From positions 434,001 to 498,000 of the forward strand of contig NZ_LMTJ01000002.1 of the NCBI RefSeq assembly GCF_001510715.1: a stretch of DNA of 64,000 bases. The letters are read 5' to 3'. Origin of the DNA: Bacillus sp. FJAT-29814 (GTDB lineage Bacteria > Bacillota > Bacilli > Bacillales > Cytobacillaceae). Under the pieces are notes generated by a model that was not told the DNA's origin, searched no databases, and saw nothing but the letters and a program-made list of their open reading frames with translations. Of this stretch, positions 34,313-42,369 are shown piece by piece. The position numbers and the translations under genes were made by a program. Each line of letters begins with the position of its first letter. Position 1 is the stretch's first letter.

Positions 34313-35800
34313 ATGACCAAAACAATTGTTGAAACTGTTTACGGTAAACTGCAAGGGGAACAGGTTGATGGAGTGTTTGCATGGAAAGGGGTTCCATTTG
34401 CAAAGCCTCCAGTTGGATCACTTCGATTTCGCGCCCCAGAACGGCCGGATGCTTGGGAAGACGTCCGTGATGCCACCCAATTTTCACCAGTTGCACCGCA
34501 GACACAGCGGGAAATCATGGAGTTTTTCGGGAATGATGTCTCGAATGTTAGTGAGGATTGCCTGTATTTAAATGTATGGTCACCTGGCGCTGATGATAAA
34601 AAACGGCCTGTTATGGTTTGGATTCACGGCGGCGCCTTTGTTTCCGGTTCGGGATCCAGCCATTGGTATGACGGCGCTTCGTTTGCCGCCCAGGGTGATG
34701 TTGTCGTTGTAACGATTAACTATCGTCTGGGAGTATTGGGCTTTCTTCACCTTGCCGAAATTGGCGGTGAAGAATATGCGACATCCGGGAATTGCGGCAT
34801 TCTTGACCAAGTGGCAGCATTGCACTGGGTTCAGGACAACATCGCGGCGTTTGGCGGCGACCCAAACAATGTCACCATTTTTGGAGAATCCGCTGGGGCC
34901 ATGAGTGTTGGAGTATTACTCGGATTCCCATCCGCACAAGGCCTTTTCCAAAAAGCAATTTTACAAAGCGGCGCGGCGGCAAATGCGCATTCTTCCGAGA
35001 CTGCGACAAAAGTGGCTAGTCATCTATTAGCCGCGTTACAGGTGGAACCTACGAATCTCGCAAAACTGGAGGAAATGCCGGTTGAGCAATTATTGAAAGC
35101 CGCTGACCTCCTGCCGGCGATGAGCTTGGGGCCAGTTGTGGATGGTGTTTCATTGCCAAAGCATCCACATGAGGCGATTGCTGGCGGTTCGGCGAAGGAT
35201 GTCGCGATTTTGATTGGCACAAACAAGGATGAGTTTAATATATTTACAGTGTTTGACCCTGAGTGGAAGGATGCGGATGACGCGAAGGCCAAGGCACTTT
35301 TTGAAAAAACATTCGGACCTTTAGTGCCGCTTTTATCCAATCAATTCCGTGGTCCGTTGAATCAGGAACTTTTCAATAAACTATTAACGATTCATATCTT
35401 TACCTATCCGGCACAAAAACTCGCGGAGCTGCAGGTAAATCAAGGCGCACCGGTTTGGATGTATCGGTTTGATTGGGAAACGCCTGTATTTGACGGTGCC
35501 CTAAAAGCTACCCATGCGTTGGAGATTCCATTTGTTTGGAACACGCTAGATACGCCAAATACGGAAAATTTCACCGGTTCTTCTCCGGAACGGAAATTAG
35601 TCTCGGTCCAAATGCATCAGGCATGGATTAACTTCGTGAGCAACGGCAATCCAAACACGGAAGACCTCCCGTTATGGCCAAAGTATGATCTAAACTTCCG
35701 CCCAACGATGATTTTTAACCTAGAGAGCGAAGTGGTCAACGACCCGAACCGTGAAGAGCGGTTAAAATGGGAGCAGGCGGCCATGGTGATGAAGGCTTAA
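34313..35800 (+). CDS. pnbA: Type B carboxylesterase (para-nitrobenzyl esterase-like)
   Basis: 495 aa with the type B carboxylesterase layout. The N-terminus (VETVYGKLQGEQVDGVFAWKGVPFAKPPVG) and oxyanion segment (VWIHGGAFVSGSG) precede the nucleophile in FGESAGAMSVG (Ser near 190). An acidic residue near LIGTNKDEFN and a His in ATHALEIPFVW would complete the triad. Length and motifs closely match Bacillus PnbA. It hydrolyses esters and is probably cytoplasmic, since no signal peptide is seen. It is followed by its own terminator. Confidence 0.9.
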   Translation: MTKTIVETVYGKLQGEQVDGVFAWKGVPFAKPPVGSLRFRAPERPDAWEDVRDATQFSPVAPQTQREIMEFFGNDVSNVSEDCLYLNVWSPGADDKKRPVMVWIHGGAFVSGSGSSHWYDGASFAAQGDVVVVTINYRLGVLGFLHLAEIGGEEYATSGNCGILDQVAALHWVQDNIAAFGGDPNNVTIFGESAGAMSVGVLLGFPSAQGLFQKAILQSGAAANAHSSETATKVASHLLAALQVEPTNLAKLEEMPVEQLLKAADLLPAMSLGPVVDGVSLPKHPHEAIAGGSAKDVAILIGTNKDEFNIFTVFDPEWKDADDAKAKALFEKTFGPLVPLLSNQFRGPLNQELFNKLLTIHIFTYPAQKLAELQVNQGAPVWMYRFDWETPVFDGALKATHALEIPFVWNTLDTPNTENFTGSSPERKLVSVQMHQAWINFVSNGNPNTEDLPLWPKYDLNFRPTMIFNLESEVVNDPNREERLKWEQAAMVMKA

Positions 35801-35817
35801 AATGTTCGGCATTTGAT

Positions 35818-35851
35818 AAAAGGTCTAGCCTGGCAGGCTAGACCTTTTTCT
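35818..35851 (+). terminator. Terminator after the carboxylesterase
   Basis: AAAGGTCTAGCC, five-base loop, GGCTAGACCTTTTT: a 12-bp perfect stem and T tract. Confidence 0.9.
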
Positions 35852-35894
35852 TAATCTTCTATGCTACGAGATTCTTGATTTTTACTTCTTCTCA

Positions 35895-36220
35895 GTCGCA
35901 TATAGGCCTTCTATTCGACCCAACTCTTGCTTCCTGATCCCCCTCGGTCGCATATGCGCCTTCTATTCGACTCAACTCCTGCTTCCCGCTTCTTCTCGGT
36001 TGCATATACGCCTCCTATTCGACCCAACTCTTGCTTCCTGATCCCCCTCGGTCGCATATACACCTTCTATTCGACTCAACTCTTACTTCCTGCACCTCCT
36101 CCGGTCGCATATGCGCCTTCTATTCGACCGAACTCTTACTTCCTGATCCCCCTCGGTCGCATATGCGCCTTCTATTCGACCCAACTTCTCCTTTCTTTTC
36201 CTTCTCGGTCGAATAGAGCC
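35895..36220. repeat. Hairpin repeat array C (52-bp period), GTCGCATA family
   Basis: Seven units starting at 35895, 35947, 35999, 36051, 36104, 36156 and 36208 (steps 52 or 53). Hairpin GTCGCATA, nine bases containing CGCCTT, TATTCGAC; the eight-bp stem has one mismatch in most units. The spacer (about 27 bp, CAACTCTTGCTTCCTGATC) is conserved. The last unit and a half lie inside the 3' end of the DUF2809 gene on the opposite strand. Confidence 0.88.
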
Positions 36221-36579
36221 ATCTTATCCAAGAAACTCCCTATCAAAATGCCTACAGTGTACCGATACAAGTCCACAACAAGAAATCCTTTTCCCAATAC
36301 TAATGCGCCAAGCACAGTGCCCCTAATCTGGTTAATCCAGTCGGCTTGATATAACTGGCTGAATTCAATGGCGAAACTAAATACTAGGCTGAGCCCTATG
36401 GCAGTGAGTATACTTTTTCGAGCAAGCAAGAAGCGAAATCCAAAATAGACCATCATCGCCCACAATGCGTCCCCGGCGTTTTCTGCGATAAAGTTCGGCA
36501 GGAACTGGCCGTATTTTCGGGAGGCAAGCCCTAATAACATGACAATAAAAATTGTAATAAAATATTTTATTCTTTTCAT
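36172..36579 (-). CDS. DUF2809 (YjgA-type) small membrane protein
   Basis: 135 aa from ATG 36579; a GTG three codons upstream overlaps the ribosome site. The motif GLASRKYGQFLPNFIAENAGDALWAMMVYFGF is typical of DUF2809, which has four or so membrane helices. The second signature, SFAIEFSQLYQADWINQIRGTVLG, is also present. Its final residues (FDREGKERRSWVE) are encoded by the end of repeat array C, so the original C-terminus was replaced or extended by the array. Function is unknown. Confidence 0.8.
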   Translation of the reverse strand: MKRIKYFITIFIVMLLGLASRKYGQFLPNFIAENAGDALWAMMVYFGFRFLLARKSILTAIGLSLVFSFAIEFSQLYQADWINQIRGTVLGALVLGKGFLVVDLYRYTVGILIGSFLDKMALFDREGKERRSWVE

Positions 36580-36657
36580 CGGAATCACTCTTTTTCTATC
36601 ATCTTCCTTTTTAAATTACCATATGTTACGCTGTTTAAATAAAAATTTTAAGAAAGA

Positions 36658-37239
36658 GTGATTTTTATTAACATCTTATGGGACTTCGATGGAACACTTT
36701 ATGATACATATCCTGCATTGGTGGAAGGCTTCGTTCAATTATCCCAACAAGATCTTGACCGGGGTGAGGTTTTACAATGGCTGAAAAAAGATTCGAAAAC
36801 GGCCTTCAAACATTATGGCATTGATGAAAGCCGCAGGGGTGAGTACCAAACATATTTTAATTATCACTCAAAAAAAATCAGCAGGCCGTTCGATCATGTT
36901 GAGGATGCTTTGGCAGCTGTCGAGAACAATGTGATCGTGACCCATCGCGACAAGGAATCGACGATTTATCTGCTTGAAAAATATCATTTGAAAAAGTATT
37001 TTAAGGAAATTGTTTCGGTTGAAGAACAAGGCTTCACCAGAAAGCCTCATCGTTCTTCTTATGAACATGTTCTTAGACGTCATCACATCGACTTGGTTGT
37101 GGGTGACCGGGAATTGGATTTAATTCCTGCAAGGGAACTAAACATCAAAACGGTTGCCTATCAAAATCCGAATCTTGAAGCAGATTTCCACATTGAAAGC
37201 TATGCAGACTTTATTCCTAGGGTTCTAAATCGGCTGTAA
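36658..37239 (+). CDS. HAD-superfamily hydrolase
   Basis: 193 aa. LWDFDGTLYDTYPALVEGF is HAD motif I (nucleophile Asp and acid/base Asp). VIVTHRDKEST is motif II, and RKPHRSSYEHVL with VVGDRELDL are motifs III and IV. The small helical cap fits the phosphoglycolate-phosphatase-like subgroup. The usual start is GTG 36658; an ATT at 36667 would have better ribosome spacing but is a rare initiator. A 7-bp hairpin without T tract (37247-37269) follows. Confidence 0.82.
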   Translation: MIFINILWDFDGTLYDTYPALVEGFVQLSQQDLDRGEVLQWLKKDSKTAFKHYGIDESRRGEYQTYFNYHSKKISRPFDHVEDALAAVENNVIVTHRDKESTIYLLEKYHLKKYFKEIVSVEEQGFTRKPHRSSYEHVLRRHHIDLVVGDRELDLIPARELNIKTVAYQNPNLEADFHIESYADFIPRVLNRL

Positions 37240-37284
37240 TCAAAAAAAGATGAGTCTAAGGCTCATCTTCAGGCTGTCGGGATA

Positions 37285-37603
37285 ACGCGTCAGAGTGAAT
37301 ATTTCAGTCGAACGCGTCATGGGACTAGCATTCATGACGCGTCAGAGGCAAAAAATCAGTCCAACGCGTTATGGGACTAGCATTCATGACGCGTCAGTGG
37401 CAAAAAATCAGTTCAACGCGTCATGGAACTGCCCTCCATGACGCGTCAGTGGCAAAAAATCAGTCCAACGCGTCATGGGACTTCCCTCCATAACGCGTCA
37501 GAGGGAAAAATCCAGCCGAACACGTCATGGGACTTCCCTCCATGACGTGTCAAAGGGAAAAATCCAGCCCAACGCGTCATGGGACTTCCCCTCATGACGT
37601 GTT
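37285..37603. repeat. Hairpin repeat array D (52-bp period), ACGCGTCATG family
   Basis: Six complete units at 37312, 37364, 37416, 37468, 37520 and 37572, spaced by exactly 52 bp, plus a leading half unit at 37285. Hairpin ACGCGTCATG, 11 bases, CATGACGCGT. In the unit at 37520 both arms changed together (ACACGTCATG / CATGACGTGT), keeping perfect pairing. Closely related to array E, 9 kb away in the same orientation. Confidence 0.92.
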
Positions 37604-37633
37604 AGCGTACCATATGGTGATAACAGACTACTG

Positions 37634-37753
37634 TTAGCAGCAAGAAGATTGTTGATCGCAGCAAGATTCCTCTAGTGAATTTTCTACCTCCTTAATTTCA
37701 ACACTACAGCAATCGGAACTCTCTTTACCAAACAACTTTTTAAAAAAATTCAT
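37634..37753 (-). CDS. Small Cys-rich protein of the ArsR/permease module
   Basis: 39 aa from ATG 37753, nine bases after AAGGAG. It begins MNFFKKLFGKES and carries three Cys-Cys pairs (DCC, SCC and SCC at the C-terminus). The CC pairs suggest binding of arsenite or another soft metal ion. It is divergent from the ArsR gene and shares ATCAA-N6-TTGAT operators with it. A role as metallochaperone or thiol buffer for the permease is inferred. Confidence 0.75.
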   Translation of the reverse strand: MNFFKKLFGKESSDCCSVEIKEVENSLEESCCDQQSSCC

Positions 37754-37787
37754 CTTTTCCATCTCCTTCTATTTTTGGATTGATTAA

Positions 37788-37982
37788 ATCAAGTTTTTTT
37801 GATTTAATCCATATAAATCAACTTTTCTTGATTTAACACTCTTAGTATATTAGCAATTTTTACTAATTACAACCACTTTATCAAAAAAATTTGTTTAATT
37901 AAAATATAATCAAATTTTCTTGATAAAGGAATTGACACATGAAAATATTGGATATAAGATAAACATATCAAGATTATTTGAT
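37788..37982. promoter_or_regulatory. Four ATCAA-N6-TTGAT operators in the divergent promoter
   Basis: 16-bp inverted repeats at 37788-37803, 37817-37832, 37909-37924 and 37967-37982, all exactly ATCAA, six bases, TTGAT. They lie between the Cys-rich gene and the ArsR gene. This is the form typical of ArsR/SmtB operators, so the adjacent ArsR is the likely binder. Confidence 0.85.
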
Positions 37983-38002
37983 TTAAAAAGCAGGTGAAAC
38001 GA

Positions 38003-38329
38003 ATGCAAGAAGAAATTCCATTAACAGACATATCATTGGATTCGACATTCGAAAAGTATGAGTTAAAATTTAAAGCGATTGCTGATAAAAAGAGACTGCA
38101 AATCATGAATATTTTAACTCAAAAAGGAGCCATGTGCGTATGCGATCTCGCGCCCTTGGTTGATATGGCGCAATCAAAATTGTCTTACCATTTAAAGATT
38201 TTATTGGATGCAAACATCATTACAAAAGAAACACGGGGAACCTGGAGTTATTACGAACTGAATCAGAAAGAGCTCAATCATTTGTTGTCCCCGGAGCTTT
38301 GCTGTTTATTCAAGCCGACATGCTGCTAA
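38003..38329 (+). CDS. ArsR-family metalloregulator
   Basis: 108 aa from ATG 38003 (AGGTGA upstream; a GTG at 37994 is in frame). Winged helix with FKAIADKKRLQIMNILTQKG and recognition helix MAQSKLSYHLKILLDANII. Metal-site candidates are the CVCDL pair in the DNA-binding helix region and the C-terminal CC and CC pairs. The many surrounding ATCAA-N6-TTGAT sites support autoregulation and control of the permease and Cys-rich protein. Arsenite or a related metalloid is the likely inducer. Confidence 0.88.
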   Translation: MQEEIPLTDISLDSTFEKYELKFKAIADKKRLQIMNILTQKGAMCVCDLAPLVDMAQSKLSYHLKILLDANIITKETRGTWSYYELNQKELNHLLSPELCCLFKPTCC

Positions 38330-38345
38330 ATTTTTTTGATAATAC

Positions 38346-38405
38346 ATCAATTTTTTTTGATTAATACATCAAGATATTTTGATTAACACATCAAGATATT
38401 TTGAT
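38346..38405 (+). promoter_or_regulatory. Three ATCAA-N6-TTGAT operators before the permease, 22 bp apart
   Basis: Sites at 38346-38361, 38368-38383 and 38390-38405. The spacing of exactly 22 bp puts them on the same helix face, and they end 21 bp before the permease start. They may form a second control point inside the module. Confidence 0.85.
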
Positions 38406-38426
38406 TTAAAAGGAGAAATATATATC

Positions 38427-39293
38427 ATGTGGTTAGATGCCCTTAAAAGTTTTCTTTATATTGCTCTGGAATTAACGGTCCTTTTCATCGCCATTTCGTT
38501 CGTAATTAGCCTTCTCCAAGGCTATATTCCGTATGAGAAGATAGAAAAAAAGCTCACAGGCAGAAATAAATTCATCGCCGCATTTGCAGCCATTGTTTTT
38601 GCTTTTATTACTCCCTTTTGTTCCTGTTCAACCATCCCGGTAGTTGTCAACATGCTGAAGAAAAAGATGCCGTTTGGAATTGTCATGATATTTTTGTTTG
38701 CCTCTCCTGTTCTTGACCCCACGATTTTAACGATTATGGCCGTTGCTCTTGGCTGGAAGGTGGCTGTACTCTATACCATTTTGACGACCATTTTTTCAAT
38801 CATTATCGGCTTTACTCTTGAAAAATTAGGCTTTGAGAAGTCCGTAAAAAATGTCGTGATGTCTGGTTACGAGGAACAACATAAGAAATTCAATGTGAAG
38901 TTGGCGATAAAAGAAACGTTGCACTTAATGAAAAGCGTTTACCCGTATTTAATTTTCGGTGCAGCAATCGGGGCTGTCATTCACGGCTTGGTTCCAACAG
39001 AATGGATTTCCAGCGTGTTTGGCCGCGACCATTGGTGGTTAATACCTGTCGCTGCTATTATTGGAATTCCACTATATATTCGCTTATCCAGTATGATTCC
39101 CATCTCGCAAATCCTGATTGCAAAAGGAATGGCGCTGGGGCCTGTCATGGCGATGATGATCAGTTCTGCCGGTGCGAGTTTGCCGGAGATTATCCTTTTG
39201 AAATCCATCTTCAAAAAACAACTCGTTGTTACATTCGTTCTATCAGTCGTTACCATGTCGACAGTATCGGGATTTATTTTTTACCTGATTTAA
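38427..39293 (+). CDS. UPF0718/ArsP-like permease
   Basis: 288 aa from ATG 38427 (AAAGGAG ten bases upstream). About eight membrane helices in two repeats. The segment FITPFCSCSTIPVV with its paired cysteines is the hallmark of this permease family, which includes ArsP, an exporter of trivalent organoarsenicals. The second half has SSAGASLPEIILLKSIF. The ArsR operators and Cys-rich partner support an arsenic-export role, but the specific substrate is not shown. Confidence 0.88.
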   Translation: MWLDALKSFLYIALELTVLFIAISFVISLLQGYIPYEKIEKKLTGRNKFIAAFAAIVFAFITPFCSCSTIPVVVNMLKKKMPFGIVMIFLFASPVLDPTILTIMAVALGWKVAVLYTILTTIFSIIIGFTLEKLGFEKSVKNVVMSGYEEQHKKFNVKLAIKETLHLMKSVYPYLIFGAAIGAVIHGLVPTEWISSVFGRDHWWLIPVAAIIGIPLYIRLSSMIPISQILIAKGMALGPVMAMMISSAGASLPEIILLKSIFKKQLVVTFVLSVVTMSTVSGFIFYLI

Positions 39294-39304
39294 TAGAAAA
39301 TAAA

Positions 39305-39690
39305 AAAGGAAGTTAGTGTATAAATCACTAAACTCCCGCGAGTGTTGAAAAATAAACTGGTATAAGTGATGGTCTGACCATTCTGAGGATGTTTCGCATT
39401 TTCATAGGCAGTTTGAAAATCCGATGCTTCGTTGGCATTGGTAAAATATGTTTCTATCAGATATTCATTTTCTCCTACCCGGCCAAGCAGCTCGTCAACG
39501 TCTTGATCGCTTAGCAAGATTCTTGTCGAGGAGGATATGGTAGAATTCATTATCGAATCCAGTATGTATTCTTTAATGACAAACTCCTTGGTCACTCCGT
39601 CGGTGATAAAGTGACATGATCACCGACCTCCATCGCATACATGTCTCTGAAAATGACGGGCATGCCGATTTCCCCTTCATGGTTGATTAC
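39305..39690 (-). pseudogene. Frameshifted fragment of an FtsX/MacB-type ABC transporter permease
   Basis: On the minus strand, one frame (about 39690-39608) reads GEIGMPVIFRDMYAMEVGDHVTL, like the extracellular domain of ABC permeases. The continuation ITDGVTKEFVIKEYILDSIM (down to about 39330) is in the next frame. The sense therefore switches near 39605, and neither the membrane helices before nor after it are present. The fragment ends in unrelated sequence. It is a decayed gene with a frameshift. Confidence 0.7.
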
Positions 39691-39980
39691 TTTTTATGAG
39701 CAGAATCCAGGAGTAAATCCTTCGTTTTATTTTTTCTTTACCAAACCAATGTCAAGCCGGCTGTTTACTATTATCAAAGGACTGACTCACTTTTATTAAA
39801 ATTAGACTAGGACTTTGTTCATAATTAAGAACAAATTATCCTTAAAATATGTTACTTTAGTAACGCTTGATATAGGTAGTAATAACCAAAATTAGGAAAT
39901 CATAGATGTAATCTTCTAATTTTTCTGTAAAGTCAGATAAAATAGAATTGTTAGTATTCTACATAATAGGAGGGAAATGG

Positions 39981-41744
39981 ATGCGGAGGATTTTGAAGGC
40001 AGGTACGGCGATTTTATTTAGTGGTCTCCTAATTGCAGGGTCACTGCCCTTTAACGCTCATGCTAAAGGGAAAGATGTTGATTATGGGAAATACAGCCAA
40101 GTAGCAACAGGAAAGGATGGAATGGTGGCTACTGCCCATCCGCTGGCATCGGAAATCGGTGCAGAAGTACTCAGAACAGGCGGAAATGCGGTTGATGCAG
40201 CAGTGGCCATTCAGTTTGCTCTAAACGTTGTTGAGCCGATGATGTCCGGTATTGGCGGCGGCGGCTTTATGATGTATTACGATGCAAAAACGAAAGAAAC
40301 AACTATCATCAACAGCCGGGAACGCGCCCCCCAGGGAGCAACACCTGACATGTTCTTGGATGAGAACGGAAAAGCAATTCCATTTGCAGACCGCGTAAGA
40401 AGCGGTAAGTCGGTTGGAGTCCCTGGGACATTAAAGGGACTCGAAACCGCTTTGGAAAAATGGGGCACCCGCCCTATGCAGCAATTGATTGGCCCGGCCA
40501 TTAAGCTGGCTGATCAAGGATTCCCGATTGAGTCGGTACTTGCCGACGCTATTGCTGATAACGAAGAGAAGCTTTCCGCGACAGCAGCAAAAGACGTCTT
40601 TCTTCCAAATGGGCAGCCATTAAAAGAAGGCGACCTGCTTGTCCAAAAAGATTTGGCTAAAGCATTTAAGTTAATTCGTGCCAAAGGGGCAGATGCCCTT
40701 TTTAATGGTCAAATTGGCGAAGCTATGGCAAATGAGGTCCAGCAGTTTGGCGGTTCGATGACAGTAGCAGATTTGGATAAATATAATGTTACAATTGATA
40801 AGCCAATTTGGGGCGATTACCAGGGTTATCAGATTGCTAGCATGCCTCCTCCAAGCTCTGGTGGGGTGTTCTTGCTGCAAATGCTGAAAATCTTGGATGA
40901 TTACAAGCTTTCCAAATATGATGTAAGGTCATGGGAAAAATATCATCTCCTGGCTGAAACTATGCATCTTGCCTATGCAGACCGCGCTGCCTTTGCAGGG
41001 GATCCTGAATTTGTTAACGTTCCGTTAAAAGGGCTGCTTCATCCTGAATATATCAAAGAACGTCAGGCTCTAATCAGCCTTAACAGCATGAATAAGTCTC
41101 CAAAAGCTGGAGACCCTTGGAAATACGAAATGGCTTCAGCCAATTACAAAATCACTTCACAGCCTGACGATAAGAAAGAGGGCCAGACAACCCATTTTAC
41201 GGTCGCTGACAGATGGGGCAATGTCGTTTCCTACACCACGACAATTGAACAAGTTTTTGGCTCTGGAATCATGGTGCCTGGGTACGGGATTATGTTAAAC
41301 AATGAATTGACAGATTTTGATGCAGTTCCTGGCGGAGCCAATGAAGTGCAGCCAAATAAACGTCCATTGAGCAGCATGACACCGACAATCGTCTTTAGTG
41401 ATGACAAGCCTATTTTAACAGTGGGATCGCCAGGCGGCACAACAATTATTACTTCTGTTTTACAGACGATTCTACATGCAATCGAGTACGACATGGAGCT
41501 AAAGGAAGCGGTCGAGGAGCCAAGAATCTATACGAATAGCACCACTTCTTATAGAATCGAATCCGGAGTTTCCGCCGATGTAATAAGCAAACTGAACAGC
41601 ATGGGACACCGATTCGGCAGCCCGACAACAATTGGAAACGTACAAAGCATTTTTATTGATCATGAAAACGGCACCTTTAAAGGAGTAGCCGACTCCAGCA
41701 GAAATGGCGCTGCAATCGGTATCAATTTTAAAGGGAATCGGTAA
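39981..41744 (+). CDS. ggt: Gamma-glutamyltransferase
   Basis: 587 aa from ATG 39981, preceded by GGAGGGAAATGG. A signal peptide (LKAGTAILFSGLLIAGSL, cleavage likely after AHA) shows it is secreted. The self-processing nucleophile Thr is in GQTTHFTVADRWGN. Other family motifs are GIGGGGFMMYYDA, RERAPQGATPDMF and the C-terminal SMTPTIVFSDDKPILTVGSPGG. It hydrolyses or transfers gamma-glutamyl groups, for example from glutathione or poly-gamma-glutamate. Confidence 0.94.
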   Translation: MRRILKAGTAILFSGLLIAGSLPFNAHAKGKDVDYGKYSQVATGKDGMVATAHPLASEIGAEVLRTGGNAVDAAVAIQFALNVVEPMMSGIGGGGFMMYYDAKTKETTIINSRERAPQGATPDMFLDENGKAIPFADRVRSGKSVGVPGTLKGLETALEKWGTRPMQQLIGPAIKLADQGFPIESVLADAIADNEEKLSATAAKDVFLPNGQPLKEGDLLVQKDLAKAFKLIRAKGADALFNGQIGEAMANEVQQFGGSMTVADLDKYNVTIDKPIWGDYQGYQIASMPPPSSGGVFLLQMLKILDDYKLSKYDVRSWEKYHLLAETMHLAYADRAAFAGDPEFVNVPLKGLLHPEYIKERQALISLNSMNKSPKAGDPWKYEMASANYKITSQPDDKKEGQTTHFTVADRWGNVVSYTTTIEQVFGSGIMVPGYGIMLNNELTDFDAVPGGANEVQPNKRPLSSMTPTIVFSDDKPILTVGSPGGTTIITSVLQTILHAIEYDMELKEAVEEPRIYTNSTTSYRIESGVSADVISKLNSMGHRFGSPTTIGNVQSIFIDHENGTFKGVADSSRNGAAIGINFKGNR

Positions 41745-41754
41745 TCTTCAAAAT

Positions 41755-41808
41755 AAAAAAAAAGGGGCAGTCTCTAGATACCTTTCCTGGGGCTGCACCT
41801 TTTTTTAT
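41755..41808 (+). terminator. Terminator after ggt
   Basis: An A-rich run, GGGGCAG, about 20 bases, then GGGGCTGCACCTTTTTTT. The arms pair imperfectly, and a strong T tract follows. Confidence 0.6.
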
Positions 41809-41996
41809 CACATTTTTCTTTTTGAGATCTTTTTTATGGCTCGCTGCTGTTGTAGGAATAGCCCTTCATCTAAAGAAAAAAGGGATAGATGGAGGGCTAT
41901 TTAACTGCATAATATATTTTTTTAAAAGAAATCTTCAAGAATTGATAAAAGGATTTTAATTTCTAAGACGTAAAGTTAGGTTTCTCAACAATCTGA

Positions 41997-42032
41997 GGAA
42001 GTTAGTGTATAAAACAACTAACTTCCCTTTTT
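41997..42032 (+). terminator. Second terminator-like hairpin between ggt and the ars operon
   Basis: GGAAGTTAGT / ACTAACTTCC stem of ten bp, then CTTTTT. It lies between convergent transcripts, just past the end of the HesB-like gene. A related, degenerate copy of the same 17-base left half lies at 39310. Confidence 0.65.
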
Positions 42033-42034
42033 AT

Positions 42035-42313
42035 TTAGCAACAATTACTCTCATTTCCCAATAACACAAGCCCATTGGCCTCTTGATTGAAATCCATTGT
42101 TAGGTTTTCCGTATATGGCTCTACATCGGGATCGATTGCGACCATTACTTCATTAATCGTTACGACTATATCCTTTTCATCCGGCTCATCCAGAGCCAGT
42201 CCCATTTTTGGCTGTCCTCAGCCAAAGCCCGCAAAATAGATACGAATGTTTTTGGCATCATGTTCTTGAAGCAATTGCTTCAGGACATCACGAGCCTGAT
42301 CTGTAATATTCAT
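42035..42313 (-). CDS. HesB/IscA-like protein with in-frame UGA (candidate selenoprotein)
   Basis: 92 codons from ATG 42313 to TAA at 42035-42037, with an in-frame TGA at 42218-42220 (codon 32). The frame reads NIRIYFAGFG, then UGA, then GQPKMGLALDEPDEKDIVVTI and ends in NESNCC. HesB/IscA-like relatives carry Cys at the UGA position, and families with Sec here are known. A GGCTC-TGGAT-GAGCC hairpin begins 20 nt after the UGA, with G second in the loop, matching the bacterial SECIS pattern. It is the last gene of the ars operon, 56 bp after arsA. Alternatives: a nonsense mutation or a sequencing error. Confidence 0.75.
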
Positions 42314-42369
42314 CTCCCCATCACCCCTCAAAAAATTCACTTCATTCATCATACCGTTTTTTAATAAAA

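Noticed and set aside
35927..36349. 140-codon plus-strand ORF over array C
   Set aside because: Its translation is a set of repeated segments created by the array. It has no ribosome site and overlaps the DUF2809 gene.
39290..39595. Intact 101-aa gene
   Set aside because: It is one frame of a decayed ABC permease. The reading continues in another frame upstream and ends in unrelated sequence.
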